From Pleurotus djamor (taxonomy: Eukaryota; Basidiomycota; Agaricomycetes; Agaricales; Pleurotaceae): a stretch of 64,000 nucleotides of DNA. Where the stretch lies: NCBI GenBank assembly GCA_029747585.1, contig JAPEVF010000209.1, positions 1 through 64,000 of the forward strand, in the 5' to 3' direction. The position numbers were made by a program, and so were the translations under genes. The notes beneath the pieces were generated by a model. The model saw nothing but the letters and a program-made list of their open reading frames with translations. It did not search any database and was not told where the DNA came from. How positions within the stretch are numbered: the first letter of the stretch is position 1; the number at the start of each line of letters is the position of its first letter. This document shows positions 11,007 to 23,764 of this stretch, in pieces.

Positions 11007-12584
11007 CTAAGCGCTGAGCAGCGCAGCAGTAGCTTCGCGGAGTTGCCAATATACTTCCTGGTTGTCCCATTCAAGATTTGACTGAAAGCGCAGCTTGGGG
11101 TCAAAGCCGACTGGGAGGACATGGCTGAGATACTGGGATATAGCGGGGATGTCATCAGCGAGCAAGTCTGCGGTTCCAATGAAGAGGCATTTCAGTGTGG
11201 GATGGAGTCGCCTTCCGTCTTGATGATAGTCCTCGGGTAATTGGGAGGCCGACATGTCGACATACAATTGAATGTCATATAGGGAGTTTCCCTCAAAGCA
11301 AAGCTCGGAGAGGGCGGAAAGGTGAAGACTCGTGGTTGAACGTTTCATAGGCTCGTGATTGAAGCTTAGCTTCTTGAGCTTCTTGAGGGTGGAAACGAGC
11401 TCTTTCAGGTCTGTCCCACAAAGCTGAAAGGGTGTGGAATGGTTTAACGCCAGATCGGTAAGACTCTGGAGAGAGAGTAATGGTTGCAGATCGTCAAAGG
11501 TGACCCTTGACTCAAGCATGTCAACAGGAACCAAGTCCGAGTTCGCATCAAGGAAAAGTTTTCGTAGGTTGGGAAAAACTCTGGGAAGCAACTTGAGCAT
11601 ACGACTGTATGTTTCCCTCGTCTCGTAGTATCTCGAGTTCATCGTGAGCAACGTCACCTGGTCGAGGACACATCGACCAGGACTTAAACAGCGAACGGCC
11701 TGCTCAAAGCCGATTGTGATGGTCATTTTGGTCAGGGAGGGGAAATGGGTGGGACCCAACGGGTGAGCAAAGACGGGAAGCTGCGGGGGGAGCCTGTTAG
11801 GATCCTCCCAGTCATCGTAAGCATCAAGCATATGAAGACGAGGGCGGGTAGAGATGGCCTCAGCGACTGGGGGAGTGTGCCATTCTGGATGGATGGATAT
11901 TGTCTTAAGGTTTGGAAACGAGGAGATCGCTTTCGCAATGCCATCCTCGACCTGTCGGAAGCTACCTTCTTGGGCAATTCCGATGATTAGACGTTCTAGC
12001 CGTGGAAGCTTGTTGGGAAGGTCGGTGAAGAGGGATTGGATACAGTCAACCTTCTCCAAGCGGTGGTCCGAGTTGTCCAGTCGTAAGAACGTGATGTTGG
12101 GATGGGAAAAGAGGTCGAAGATGTCAAGACTACAAGGGCAGAAAAATGTGGTCATACTCGGTAGCAAAAGTCTGTCGGATGGTTTGTAGCGACGAATTGC
12201 TGAGTATGCCGCAGGGGATAGACTGGATGAGCTCAAAGAGAAGAGCTTGACCCTGGAAGAGTAGCAGAGGAAACGCGACCAATTCGCGTTCTGCAGGGTG
12301 CGGGAAAAGTACTATAGATTCCGCGGTCAGTGAGATTTACATGTCAACCCGTAGAAATATTGAATACGCACATGCTGGCCATTTATTCTCTTTTTCATTG
12401 GTACCAAAAGTTGGAAAAGCTCTTCCGGGTGATGGACATTCCGCCATCGAATGTCCAAGACCTCATTTGACCATGACTTGCATACGAAGAGGCACGAACG
12501 CCAATCCTCCTCAGCGACTTTGCCAAGAATCTCGCGTAGAAGCTCCGAAACAAGAAAAACGCGATGGGTTTCTGAAAGAGACAT
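11007..12584 (-). CDS. F-box/LRR-like protein B (subgroup 1)
   Basis: Exons 12584-12372 and 12311-11007 encode 505 residues. The F-box reads VSELLREILGKVAEEDW, then CLFVCKSWSNEVLDIRW. The second exon starts YFSRTLQNANWSRFLCYSSR, after a phase-0 intron with donor GTGCGT and acceptor TAG. Leucine-rich segments such as LQSLTDLALNHSTPFQL and LKKLKKLSF run to the C-terminus. It shares most of its layout with protein A next door, so the pair is a tandem duplication. Predicted role: SCF substrate receptor; the substrate is unknown. Confidence 0.8.
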
Positions 12585-12864
12585 ATTCAGGAGGTAATAT
12601 AGTGACCTTGTAAAGTTGAGAACGCGCAAAGAAGCGTCCGTAAAGGATCTTGAAGAACTTTCTTCGAAAGATAGGAGAAATGAAGTTCGAGTCACTGTAA
12701 ATAACAAGCGTTCCGCTTTAGCGCCCAATTATCCGCCTCCGACGTGGCACCGTCAAAAGATAATCCTAAATCGTCTGCACCGTCAGGAACGCGGAAAAAC
12801 GATGCTTCCATGCCCATAACCAAGGAAAATACCCCGAAAACGAAGGAAAAGCGTCTGGTAAAGG

Positions 12865-13170
12865 ATGCCAACCTCGAGCCTTGCGTGGCCAGCCGACGTC
12901 TATCGTGTCGAAAAAGAGTGGGATGCTTCAATGATTCTTTGTCGTATGTCTTATTTTCTATGGCTATTGCTACTCTGACTTCAAGCTCTAACACTAGAGG
13001 ACTGGTCGCTGGGTCGCTCAAGTCGTATACGTCGCCCAAACTTTCACTTGACTGTCAATTCATCCTCGTTCAAGGGCTTCTTTGTGCTCTTGTCAGTAGA
13101 GGAACTAGTAAGGCGTGTCGGACTGACAACCATGTCAAGTTACGCTTCGGCGCGCGTTTTGACGATCTGA
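12865..13170 (+). CDS. small hypothetical protein, 83 aa
   Basis: I do not recognise it. Exon 1 (12865-12943) and exon 2 (12998-13170) splice in frame across a canonical GTATGT...CTAG intron of 54 bases with a split codon. The product begins MPTSSLAWPADVYRVEKEW and contains FKGFFVLLSVEELVRRVGL. The codon pattern favours C/T in third positions, as in neighbouring genes. It lies head-to-head with F-box B. It may extend further if a donor at about 13133 is used in place of the stop at 13168-13170. It could also be a fragment of a larger gene. Confidence 0.35.
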
Positions 13171-13792
13171 GCAATATACTTCGATCGTGGTCAATCTCAG
13201 TGTCTCACACCATGCTTCTCAGTATGCGGACCCTAGGCCAATGAGACCTTGAACGGTAGGAACGCTATGCGGGTTCTGAAGCCTTTAGCACCGTTCTAAC
13301 AATCAGAAAGGGCTTCGTCACCACGTACGCCCTTCTTGTCGTTTTAGATCCCCCCGCCCTTCTGACTACTATTGCACATAGTACATTTCCCGTTTGTCTT
13401 GCCCCAAGTGACTGGGCGGAATCAGTCCAGGAGCCCAACGCGTCCACTGGCTGGGGTACTTGAAACGAACCGTTCGACCATGGCTTCTTCGGTCCAAGCT
13501 ACGCCTGCATAGGACTTCGATTACCCTATCACCTTGGTTCATCTCTCTGTTGCTCGCCGAGCGCCACAAGACGAAGACTGCGCACGAAAGACTGCATACC
13601 CTGGCTTCCTCACGTCATTCAACAACGCTGGCACGAGGATGGCCATCTTTCGTCCGCCCAAATATCCATACTGAAGGCAACACTAGAGACCTCGAATCCG
13701 TCCTCCCCGTCTTGCGACCCACGAGCCCAACCCTTCAAGCTTCAGGTCTTTAGCTATGCTACCGCACCGGCTTGCACCTCCCCCCTGCATAA
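13171..13792. other. no resolved gene
   Basis: One + frame at about 13263-13467 is open and hydrophobic in the middle (GFVTTYALLVVLDPPALL) but starts without a usable ATG and could not be joined to other exons. The F-box exon expected upstream of the truncated F-box copy that follows is absent here. Confidence 0.3.
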
Positions 13793-15125
13793 ACCTTTCA
13801 GACTTCCCAGTCCACGCATTTGGACACATTCGGCATGGTTCTGGGATCGACAAGTTATACGCTCTATGTTCCCGCCTCCGCCATCCTGATGCACCTTTTC
13901 GCACACGCAAGTGTCCATGATTTGACAGTGCGGCCACTGCACACAGACTGTGAAGGCACCGAGATCAAGGTGGTAGATCTTCTTTCTCACATACGATATA
14001 AGACACCCAATCTACAAAGTCTTTGTATTGATCTCTATGCCCCTCCCTCCGAAATGGACGAAATCCAGTCCGAAGCTGCCTTGGCCATTAGTGGGTTGGA
14101 GAGGCTTTCGTATCTATCACTCCCTCCAGCGTGGATAAGGGACCGCATCACCAAAGCCGCCTCAGAGCTCTCCCATCTGCTCACGCTCGATGCATGTGTC
14201 CAAGAATCCGAGGCTCCTTTCGAGGGCATCAGTGCGCCACTTTTCTCAACTAACTTAAGCGCATCAAGCTTCCCGAAGTTGGTCAACTTGTCGATTTACG
14301 TATCGTATCCACGAGCGATCGCTTCCTTCAGTCAGGCCCAGTTTACTTCGCTCGAAGTGCTCCAACTTTTTGCGGCGCAACCGACCACCCGAGAAGAACT
14401 GAAGCAACTCATAATCATCGGGAGTTCATTGCCTCGCCTGACGAATCTGAGACTTAGCAGTGATTGGGCATCCTCCAATTTTGATAATGTTCCGGGAGGG
14501 CAAAGCATCAAGTTTCAAGACTTGGCACCGCTTTCATCATGCAAATACCTTACGAAACTTTACCTTGACCATGATATTGTAAAGCTACTTGAGCATCTCA
14601 CGCTGCTTACAGACCTTTATCTCAATGCAACACCTCGTTTCCAGGCACCTTCGTCCTTACCCATATCATGCCTATCATCCATCGTCTCCGCTTGTCCATA
14701 TCTTTGTTCCCTTGGTCTCTATATGGCCACGTCCTCGTCGGACATTCTGCAGACAGTCCCGATGACTTCATTCAAGTGGCTGGAGACTCTCTACGTTGGA
14801 CACTCGACCATTACAAAACGAAATTCAACACAGGTTGCGTTTTNCCTTGGCCACCTCCTTCCTCAGAGCTGTTCAATCACTGGCNNCCGCTTTNCTAAGG
14901 ATNNNNNNNNNNNNNNNNNNNNNNNNNNNNNNNNNNNNNNNNNNNNNNNNNNNNNNNNNNNNNNNNNNNNNNNNNNNNNNNNNNNNNNNNNNNNNNNNNC
15001 GNGCTCGAGACANCCANANNNNGATATACNNNACGAAAATGNNGGAAANGTCGANNTGNTNAGNAGACNTNGNCTGNAGCAAGNNGATGATGTCATTATA
15101 CCCACCGCCGCGTCGGCAACCTTAG
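13793..15125 (+). pseudogene. truncated F-box/LRR-like copy C (subgroup 2)
   Basis: The reading frame is open from 13793 and clearly homologous to exon 2 of F-box D just downstream (LLSHIRYKTPNLQSLCIDLY here, LLSHIRYKMPNLQRLCIDLY in D). Three defects are visible. The F-box exon and the F[ST]R..L...DW..F.RYA start of exon 2 are missing. About eight residues equivalent to PPFLLDAS are deleted in frame near 14572. The C-terminal part runs into n calls and the gap at 14903-14999. I treat it as a 5'-truncated duplicate; it could instead be a real gene with a distant first exon, and the gap hides its end. Confidence 0.65.
14903..14999. other. assembly gap (run of n)
   Basis: Ninety-seven consecutive n, flanked on both sides by scattered n from about 14844 to 15127. 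The gap falls inside the C-terminal part of F-box copy C, so its true end cannot be read. Confidence 0.95.
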
Positions 15126-15227
15126 ATNATAGATACCAAGTCATGTCGAGTACTTTGTCTCACGTGTCCCCTAATAAACATGTCGCAAGTTGTTCTTGTC
15201 ATGAACGAAGTGGCTGTGTCGTGTCTC

Positions 15228-16889
15228 ATGGCTTTGTCTACGACCACTCACGTCCTGCGCGTCCCCGAACTCTTAACCCGCATTTTCTCATTCTCTACCA
15301 CCAAAGATAATGGTCGAAACCTCTTGGTCTGCAAACTTTGGTCGAATGAGGTACTCAATATTGAATGGAAGGTTGTAATCGAGGCTACCCATTTGTACAA
15401 TCTCCTTGCTCCTCTTGAGAGGCCAGAAATGACTGAATTTGTGCGTATAAGTAATCCTTTTTACATTCACCAATAAGTTATAACTAATGACTACGTTCTT
15501 CGCGCGTCTTAGACTTGCTTCACGCGACCGCTTACACCAGAGGATTGGATGCGGTTCGATAACTACGCGTGGAGAATCAGGTCGCTCAACCTCTGGTTAA
15601 CTCCATTGAATTTCGACATGTCTCTCTACCACGAAATCGCAACCACGCGCAATCGGTTGAACTTCTTACCCAACCTTTGTACGCTCACAATTCCCGCCAT
15701 CACCACTGTGGTGCAGCTTTTCGCCCATACCAATATCACGTCATTCACCGTACGAACTCTGGCCGGGGAGAATGATAACTCCGAGTTCGAAATCAAAGGC
15801 GCCGTGCTTTTGTCTCACATACGGTATAAGATGCCGAACTTACAACGTCTTTGCATCGATCTCTACGCCCTTCCAACTGAAATGGGCGACATTCGGTCCG
15901 AAGCTTCCTTGACCCTTGCTTCATTGAAGAAGTTGTCCTACCTATCCCTCCCTCCACCATGGCTTAGGGACCGCGTCGCCAAAACCATCTCAAAGCTGCC
16001 TAATCTACACACGCTTGAAACTACTTCTCTTCAAGCCTCGGATCCATCAGAGGAACCCGATGCCCCACTTTTCTCCACCAACTTACCCGCTGAAAGCTTC
16101 CCCAAGCTGACCAACTTGTTGGTCTGGATATCGTATCCTCGGGCAGCCGCCTGTTTTAGCCAAGCTTTTTGGCCTACTTCCCTTGAAGTACTTGAACTTG
16201 ATGCGACGAAACCAGCCACCCGAGAAGATTTGAAGCAAGTCATAGCAGCCATCAGCGGCTCATGTCCTCGTCTCACCGTTCTCAAACTAGATGACAGTTA
16301 CGCTTCCTTCAGCTCTGATGACGTTCCTGAAGGGCTGGGTCTTCGGTTTCAAGACTTGGAACCACTTACATCATGCAAATATCTTACGGAACTTCATATC
16401 GTCCATGACCCACCCTTCCTCCTTGATGCGTCAGATATTGTAAAGCTGATCAAACCCCTCAAGTGCCTTACAGACCTTCATCTCAACGCCATGCCTCATA
16501 TTCAGTCACCTTCCCCCTTGCCTATTTCATGCCTATCATCCATTGTCTCTGCTCGTCCTTCCTTACATTCCCTTGGCCTCTACGTTAGCACATCTTCGGC
16601 CGATGTTCCAAGAGCTGACCCAATGGCTACCTTCAAGTCGCTAAAGGTCCTTCATTTCGGGTATTCAACGCTTGCAAAGAACGATGTGGCGCCAGTTGCC
16701 TTTTACCTTGGTCATATCCTCCCTCGAAACTGTGAAATATTTTCGTTCAAGCCCTCCTTCCCTCAACCACTCGTACAAGGTCCCCCGCCCACTGATCAGT
16801 GGGGGAAAGTAAGCGGACTTGCTCGGATGTTCCGGCAAGCAGTCGATAACGGAGAAAAACATGTACTTTCCGAGTCAATCGAGAAGTAG
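15228..16889 (+). CDS. F-box/LRR-like protein D (subgroup 2)
   Basis: Exons 15228-15440 and 15513-16889 give 529 residues. The F-box is VPELLTRIFSFSTTKDNGRN then LLVCKLWSNEVLNIEW. Exon 2 begins TCFTRPLTPEDWMRFDNYAWR, then leucine-rich segments such as LKCLTDLHLNAMPHI and PSLHSLGLYVSTSS. The start MALSTTTHVLRVPELL matches those of F-box I and J, so I preferred it to two upstream in-frame ATGs. It is the intact member of the pair with copy C. Presumed to bind Skp1 and an unknown substrate. Confidence 0.82.
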
Positions 16890-17137
16890 TACGCTTTCTT
16901 TCTGTATCTTGAACTTTTCCTATCACAACATTGCTTTCGTTACACGATGATGTTCATGCGGTCACTGCCCAGTGCTGATTTTGTTCGCAATGTACTTTTG
17001 GTTTTTCGAAAATCGTAATCATTCATCACTGTGTAAACTAACAAATACTTTCAACATGATACTTAACAGGTTCTAAATCTAATCTATAACTTTTTTCGTA
17101 GCTGAAGGTAAGGAGCTACAAGGTATCGGGAAACCGT

Positions 17138-19021
17138 CTACAAAGAATAATCAACGGGGACAGCTTTGGACCAATAATTAACGAAGGCAGGCTTCTTTCG
17201 TCCTTTGATGAGATCGTCCATGGCGCTCCCATAGCGGATCAGAGTGGGCTCACTCCACGCGGTCCCAATGAGAGAGATACCAATGGGTACGCTGTGGCCG
17301 TTGAGCGAACCAGTAGGAACGGTGACCATTGGGTAGCCAGCAATAGCAGGCAAGTTGGTCGAACCTCCACCAGAGGGAACAAGGAGAGCGTCGACTTTGA
17401 TGGTGGTGCCGTTAGGGAAGGTGTATGCAAGAGCGGCGTCGATACCCTCGCTCTTGGAAACGGTTTCAAGGTAGGCGTTGCATTCGAAGTAAGACGAGTT
17501 CATCTCTCCCTTGGTCGCCAAGCTATCCAAGAACGCATCCTGACCCGACCTGAATCCGGCAACCGTCCCAGGAATACCTCCCTCGATGCCGGTATATTCG
17601 TTGTTAAACGCGACGATGTCTTCGAGGGAGCGGACGTTAGAGAACTCGAGCTCGGAGAGGTAGTCGCGGATGTTGTTGTAGAAGTCGACGTTGACTCGGT
17701 ACAGGGCGTTCAACAAAGGGCTCGGTCCAGTCGACCACGTCCAGCCGGAAGGAGAAAGGACCTCCTTATAGCGAGGGAACTCCGTTCCATTGATGATAAT
17801 GGCACCAGCAGCTTCGAGACGCGCAACGATATCGAGGAGGACAGGCATGTCGGTAACGTGGGCGGTTTGGTTCCACAAAGACAGCCAAGGGAGACCGAAA
17901 ACGGCACCCTTCAACGCGTCCTTATCGGCGAGAAATTGAATGTAATTACCGTCCTTGGGTGTCTGCTGAGCAAGCGTGTAGTTGTCACGGGAATCAACAC
18001 CAACGATGCCTTGAAGAGCGTAGACAGCGTCCTTGAAGGTGCGTCCGAACGAACCAACGGTATCTTGGTGGACGGACTCGGGAATGACACCGGCACGAGA
18101 GGTGAGACCAACAGTGGGCTTGATACCGATGATACCAGCGCGACGAGCAGGGCCAATGACACTGCCGTCGGTTTCGGTACCGTAGGAGAATGGGATCATG
18201 TTGGAGGTGACAGCTTGGGCGGAGCCAGACGAGGATCCTCCAGGGGCGGTGGAGAGATTGAACGCGTTGCGCGACTGACCACCACGACCAGCATAACCAG
18301 AGGACTTGGAGTTGGAACGCATCGAAGCCCATTCGTCAAGAGTAGCCTTCCCGAGGAGGACAGCACCCTTTTGACGAAGGAGCTTCACGATGTGGGCGTC
18401 GCGGGGAACGATCGAGCCGACGAGCGAGTAGGAACCAGCGGTGGTTTCCATTTTATCCTTGGTAGCGATGTTGTCCTATAACATGGTGAATAAGGATACG
18501 ACCAGAAGAAACGGATGCGACAGACCTTCACGAGGAAAGGGATACCATGCAACGGTCCCAACGTTTTTCCAGCCTTCCTTTTCGCGTCGAGTTCGTCTGC
18601 AATATCCAGAGCATCGGGGTTCAGCTCGAGGACAGAGCTAAACACGAAAAACACGCGTCAAAACGAGCCAGATAGGAAAACGACGCGACCAAACGTACTT
18701 GACATATTCATTGAGCTGAGAAATGCGTCCGATGTAGCACTGCGTGAGTTTCCTGGAGGTTAACTTGCCGCTAGCCATCCACTTCTGCATGTCATCGATG
18801 GTAGCTTCCTCCAGAGAGAGACCAAAGCACTTGGGCATAGGGAAGGGAGCTTCGCCAGACTGGGACGACGCATCCGAGGTAGAGGTTGCGTTGGGGTTGG
18901 TCCAGATACTCGAGCCTGGCTGAGGGAAATAGTAGCTGTCGTTGGCGGGGACTGGGGAGCTCAGGCCATAGACAGATACCGCCGACAGGCAGGCGAGGAG
19001 TGAGGGAAGTCCTTTCCACAT
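17138..19021 (-). CDS. secreted amidase-signature family hydrolase
   Basis: Exons 19021-18699, 18637-18526 and 18475-17138 give 590 residues. Residues 1-20 form a signal peptide (MWKGLPSLLACLSAVSVYGL). The amidase-signature Ser-cisSer-Lys triad is visible: Lys at about 145 in GIPFLVKDNIA, the cis-Ser in PGGSSSGSAQA (about 226-228), and the nucleophile Ser at about 250 in GTETDGSVIGPARRAG. The family hydrolyses carboxylic amides; members include amidases and GatA. A secretory signal and no GatB/GatC context argue against tRNA amidation and for an extracellular or vacuolar amidase of unknown substrate. The catalytic Lys codon is the last of exon 2. Length is normal for fungal amidases. Confidence 0.88.
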
Positions 19022-19823
19022 CTTTTGGTGACGCGACGGGGGGTGGGGTTCCGTAGATGCGAGAGCGTCCGCCTTTTGTACGCGCCAGAAACACTCAGCA
19101 TTGACCAAGCTCGGAAAAATAAAATCGGGAAAAATACAAATCAATGTTGAGCAGCATGTGGACAGTGCGTCAGAGAGGTACAGACGGTGAGCCTCGGCTT
19201 CGGATAGTTGACAAATGATCGGTAGACGTCGATCACCGGCTTGGTCACCTTCCGTCCGTCTGTTCGCATTATTTTTTGCCATGTTTAGCGGTCATTAACG
19301 GTTGAAATCAGAGGACTTACCACTAAGGTCTTTGTAGAAGGGTCGAATATTTCTGACGCCCCTGATAAGAAGTATGAACAAGTACCTGAAAACACACTGG
19401 GCATAAGATAGCATGCGACCGTATACGCTATCACGGCCGAATAATCCGCAGTGAAGGTGATTTCAAACGAGCGACGGTTGTGGAGCGACAGGGCCTGGCT
19501 CGGCGGCGGCGGCACAACAAGTCCCGTCGAGCNGGGGCCATATACTGTCCAACATGGCGATTGTTCAATATTCAACGTCCAAAGTCGTCTAACCACTGGG
19601 GATATTCGTATAGTTCGAAGATGAATTTTTAGATGGCGAGGAATTGGCAAGGAAGGTTAACTTAACCGAAGTTTTGAAGCGACCTCGAAGGAACTCCTAA
19701 TTTAGAGATCGAAAGGTCTTGGGGGCTGGATGACTGATCGTGATGACACAAATCAACGATCGAAGACTCCGTGGTGGACGACGATAGAGGAAAGAATGGG
19801 AGAGCGAGGCTTTGGAACTACCC
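19022..19823. other. intergenic between amidase and F-box F
   Basis: Serves as the upstream region of the amidase gene (minus strand). No coding sequence is supported; the longest open frames show no motif and one contains an n at 19533. A variant of the recurring word (TTCAACGTCC) lies at about 19570. Confidence 0.4.
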
Positions 19824-21484
19824 CTACACGATAGAGAACGACCCTTTCTGCGAGAGGAAGGCCCGCTCTTGACCAGTTCGCAATATCTCCATGAAGGCAG
19901 GCAGCAGTGAGATCACCTCTTGCCAGCGATCAAAATTATCACTGTAAAACGGGAAGCTGCTGGTTGTACTGAGATTCCATGGGACTAAGAACGATTGCGG
20001 TACCACGCGACTCAGATAGACTGAGCTTGGTATCACCGCATCCTTCGTCATCATTGAATAGCCAAAGGAAAGGCGCTTCAGCCCTTTAAAAACCACAAGT
20101 TCGTCGGTTTTAGGGAACCTCTTTGGTGACGTATCAACGTAAATGGATATATCTTCAAGGCTATGAAGATTGGACAAAGCCGAGACAGCGGACATGTGTA
20201 AAGTGGTGTGTTTGCGTTCGGAAGGTTCAGGATTGAGTACAAGGGTCATAAGGTGTTTGAATGTTTGCGCGACGGTTTTCAAGTCTTCATAATCCAGTTG
20301 AAGCGGAGATGGGTGAACGATGACAAGTCGCTCGAGTTTTCCCAGTCGCAAAAGTGGCTTCAACTCTTCGAAAGTGAGCATGTGTTCGTGTCCATCCGGC
20401 TCTGATCTAATACGTTCACTTGATTCGACTTCGAGGTCTATCAATAAGGGCGAAACTTGGGCTATTACACTGAGCAGGCGAGTGAAGATGTCAGGCTGCT
20501 CGACACAGTCCGAGACTAGGGCAAGGGTGGTGAGTCTTGATAGGCTCTCGATTCCAGAGGAAAGACAGCTGACGGCGCGATCAAACCGAACCATAACGGC
20601 GAGATTCTGAAGGGCAGAAAAGGATTTGGGATCCAATGCATTGGAGAATGTGAGAGGATTAACAGCGATGGCAGCATCGAGATCGGTTGATACGAGTTTG
20701 ACGAGGTGGGGAAACTGTGCAACAGCATGTGTGATATTGATGGATAGCCAGGTTGGGTGAAGTGCCAAAGAGAGGAGATGGTCCCCGAGAGAACGGAGAA
20801 AGCTGATTATTGCGGGTTCAGCGATTGAGAAATCATTGTCTTCTAAGTAGAGACCATCGAACGCAAGATGACGCAGGCGCAGCGGCCTAAGACCGTCTTC
20901 CGAGAGGTGGGTAAAAGTTGAACTAATTTCATGGGGATCTTCGTCATTGCCTAATCCCTCTGGCGAAGGACGGATGGTGAGAGAGATAAGGTGTGGGTGG
21001 ACAAAGAGTCGGTAAATCTGGGTATCGCATGGGGCCTCCAAGTATTTTAAATTGGGAAGGAGCCTTTCCCGCGAGCCAAGGGAGTTGAGGATGTCCCCGT
21101 ACATCCGCCATTCATCTGAGTAGAGAGTGAACGACTTTACTCGAAGGGCATAGCGGTTGAACACAACCCAGTCGTCATGGGTGAGTTCGCGAGTAAATTT
21201 CTACAGCACAATTAGCCTCTTACGGAGATCAACAGAAAATTTCGACGCACATAGGCTCCGGCGACCTCAATGATTGGTGCCAAAAGACGAAAAAGCCTGA
21301 GCTGAGTCAGCGGGTTGTCGCCGTCTAGCACTTCCCATTCAACTTTGATGACTTCTTCAGCCCAGCGTTTGCACACAACGAGATTAGATGCGTTGGATTT
21401 ACGATCAGAAAATAGAATGATCGTAGACAGAAGTTCTGGTATAGATAAAACGTGTTGAGCCGCCGCTGGAATGTTGCATTCCAT
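19824..21484 (-). CDS. F-box/LRR-like protein F (subgroup 3)
   Basis: Exons 21484-21251 and 21200-19824 give 536 residues. The F-box reads IPELLSTIILFSDRKSNASN then LVVCKRWAEEVIKVEW. Exon 2 starts KFTRELTHDDWVVFNRYALR and continues with leucine-rich segments (LGKLERLVIVHPSPLQL, LHSLEDISIYVDTS). It shares long stretches with F-box G immediately upstream on the same strand and with F-box L 20 kb away, so subgroup 3 has a tandem pair and a dispersed copy. The intron is 49 bases, phase 0, GTGCGT...TAG. Confidence 0.82.
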
Positions 21485-22121
21485 GGACCGGCCCTCGAAG
21501 TGCTGTTAATGAATTCTCAGGGAGGCTTACGAAGGGGGGACCTCGATGCTAGACGAGTACTGTGGTTATCGAGGGTCAGCAATGTCCGCGTGCGATTTCA
21601 ATGACCTACGAAAAATGAGCCTTGGCAATGGTACGAAGGTAAGTGACAAGTTGGTGACAAGACGGATCAATGAGCGCTCAACGGGCGCTTGAGCATTTTC
21701 CTTGCCTCAGTTGGCTTCATTTCGAAGAGCATCACAGCTTCTGATGCCTGACCCAATAGAATTCTTACACCTGCAGTTGCTTCTTCGTCCATGACTTCAC
21801 ACATAGTACTACAGATGACGGTGACCACATGCAAACTCCATGCTTGCCCCGCAAAACAAAACAAAAACAAATGTTGAACGTTAGAACCGTCACCATGTCA
21901 CGTAGGTGAAGGGCGGATGGTCAGGAAAGACGACGAAACAACGGATACTCAGAGCGGTATGGGGTACATAGGAGTATGAGGCGGCCTGTCGCTTCAAGAA
22001 AAATTCGGATGCTTGACAACAGGATGGTTGGATTCGAGCATGACGACAATTTGCCGTGGTAGGCAAAGATAAAGGAAAGAGGGGGTTTCGGAGAATTTGG
22101 ACACAATGAAGTTAGATAAGG
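21485..22121. other. intergenic between tandem F-box genes
   Basis: Upstream region of F-box F. No gene supported. A GTTGAACGT word sits at about 21874. Confidence 0.4.
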
Positions 22122-23764
22122 CTATTCCATGGAGAAGAGCCCTTGCTGCGAGAGGATAGCCCGACCTTGACCAACTTGCAATGCGCGCATGAAGGGGGGC
22201 AGGAGCGAGACTACCTCTTCCCAGAGGGCAGGATTACCACAGTGGTATAAGTTTAAGTTCCATGGGGCTGAGAACCATCGCGGTACCACGCGACTCAGAT
22301 AAACCGAGCTGGGTATTACCGCGTCCTTCGTAATCGACGAATGGCCAAAGGAAAGGTACTGGAGCCCTTTCAAAACCACAAGTTCGTCAGCTTCGGGGAA
22401 TCTATCTGGTGATGTATCGACGTAAAGGGAAATCTCCTCAAGGTCGTAAGGATTTGGTGAGAAAGACAAGGCCGAGAGAGCAGACATATGTAGAGTGGTG
22501 TGTGTACGTTCGGTAGGTTTAGGATTGAGGACAAGGGTCGAAAGGTGTTTGAATGTTTGCGCAATGGTTTTCACGTCTTCATAATGCAGTTGTAGTGGAG
22601 TTGGGTAACCGATGGCAAGTCGCTCGAGATCTCCCAATTGCAGAAGTGGCTTCAACTCTTCGAAGGTCAATACATCCCTGCGCTCGTGCGGTGACGTTCC
22701 AATACGTTGGCTTGATGAGACTTCAAGGCCTGTCAACAAGGGCGACACTTGGACTATTAAACTGAGAAGGCGGGTAAAATCAGCTGGCTGCTCGACACGG
22801 TCCGAAACAAGGGCAAGGGTGGTGAGTCTTGACAAGCTCTCAATTCCAGAGGAGAAACAGCGGATGGCGCGGTCGAAACGAATCATAAGGCCTAAGTGCT
22901 GAAGAGTAGAAAAGGACAGAGGATCCAACGCGTCAGAGAACGTGAGGGGATCACCAGAGATGTCATCGTGAAGGTCGGTGGATACAAGTTTGATGAGCTG
23001 GGGAAAATGTGCCACGGAATGTGTCACATTTATGGACAGCCATGTTGGACGAAGCGTCAGGGTTACAAGATGGTCCTTGAGAGGACGAAGGAGGCTGATC
23101 AACGCGGGTTCGACGATTGAAAACGAAGTATCGCCTCTCAGGCAGACCCCATCGAACGCAAAATGACGCAGGCGAAGAGGCATGATGCCGCCTTCCGAAA
23201 GGCGTGTGAGGGTCGTACTTAATAGATGGGGATCTTCGTCGTCGTAGAACCTTATTGTCGAAGGGCGAATCGTGAGGGAGAGAAGGTGTGGATGAACAAA
23301 GAGTCGCAAGATTTCGAAGTCGCAGGGTGCTGCTAGGTGCTTTAGGTTTGGCAGAAGCTGTTGCCGACAGCTAATGGCCTTGGGGATGTCCGGGTACATA
23401 CAATCATCTGACTCGAGAGACAGCGACTTTATATGAGGGGCATATCGGTGAAACACAGCCCAGTCTTCAGTGGTGAGCTCACGAGAGAAGGTCTACAGTA
23501 TGAAATTCCAGCTCTCATTTATAGGAAAAGTACTCATTGACGTACATATTCTCCATCGACCTCGATGATTGGTGCCAAAAGACGAAAAAGCCAGAGCGGA
23601 CTGGCCAACGCTTCCCATTCAACCTTGATGACTTCGTGAGCCCAGCGTTTGCACACAACAAGATTGGTTGCGTTCGATTTACGCTCAGAAAAGAGAATGA
23701 TCGTAGAGAGAAGTTCTGGTATGGATAAAACGTCTTGTGCTGCTACCGAAATATTTCGATTCAT
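22122..23764 (-). CDS. F-box/LRR-like protein G (subgroup 3)
   Basis: Exons 23764-23546 and 23492-22122 give 529 residues. The F-box is IPELLSTIILFSERKSNATN then LVVCKRWAHEVIKVEW; exon 2 starts TFSRELTTEDWAVFHRYAPH. The LRR-like region parallels F closely (FDRAIRCFSSGIESLSRLTT), so the two are recent tandem duplicates. The C-terminus QGRAILSQQGLFSME matches the QERALLSQQGLFSMA end of F-box L, supporting the stop assignment. Predicted SCF receptor. Confidence 0.82.

Noticed and set aside
17294..18481. 395-codon open frame antisense to the amidase
   Set aside because: It mirrors the GC-rich third positions of the amidase gene, has no motif, and the amidase on the other strand carries a complete catalytic triad.
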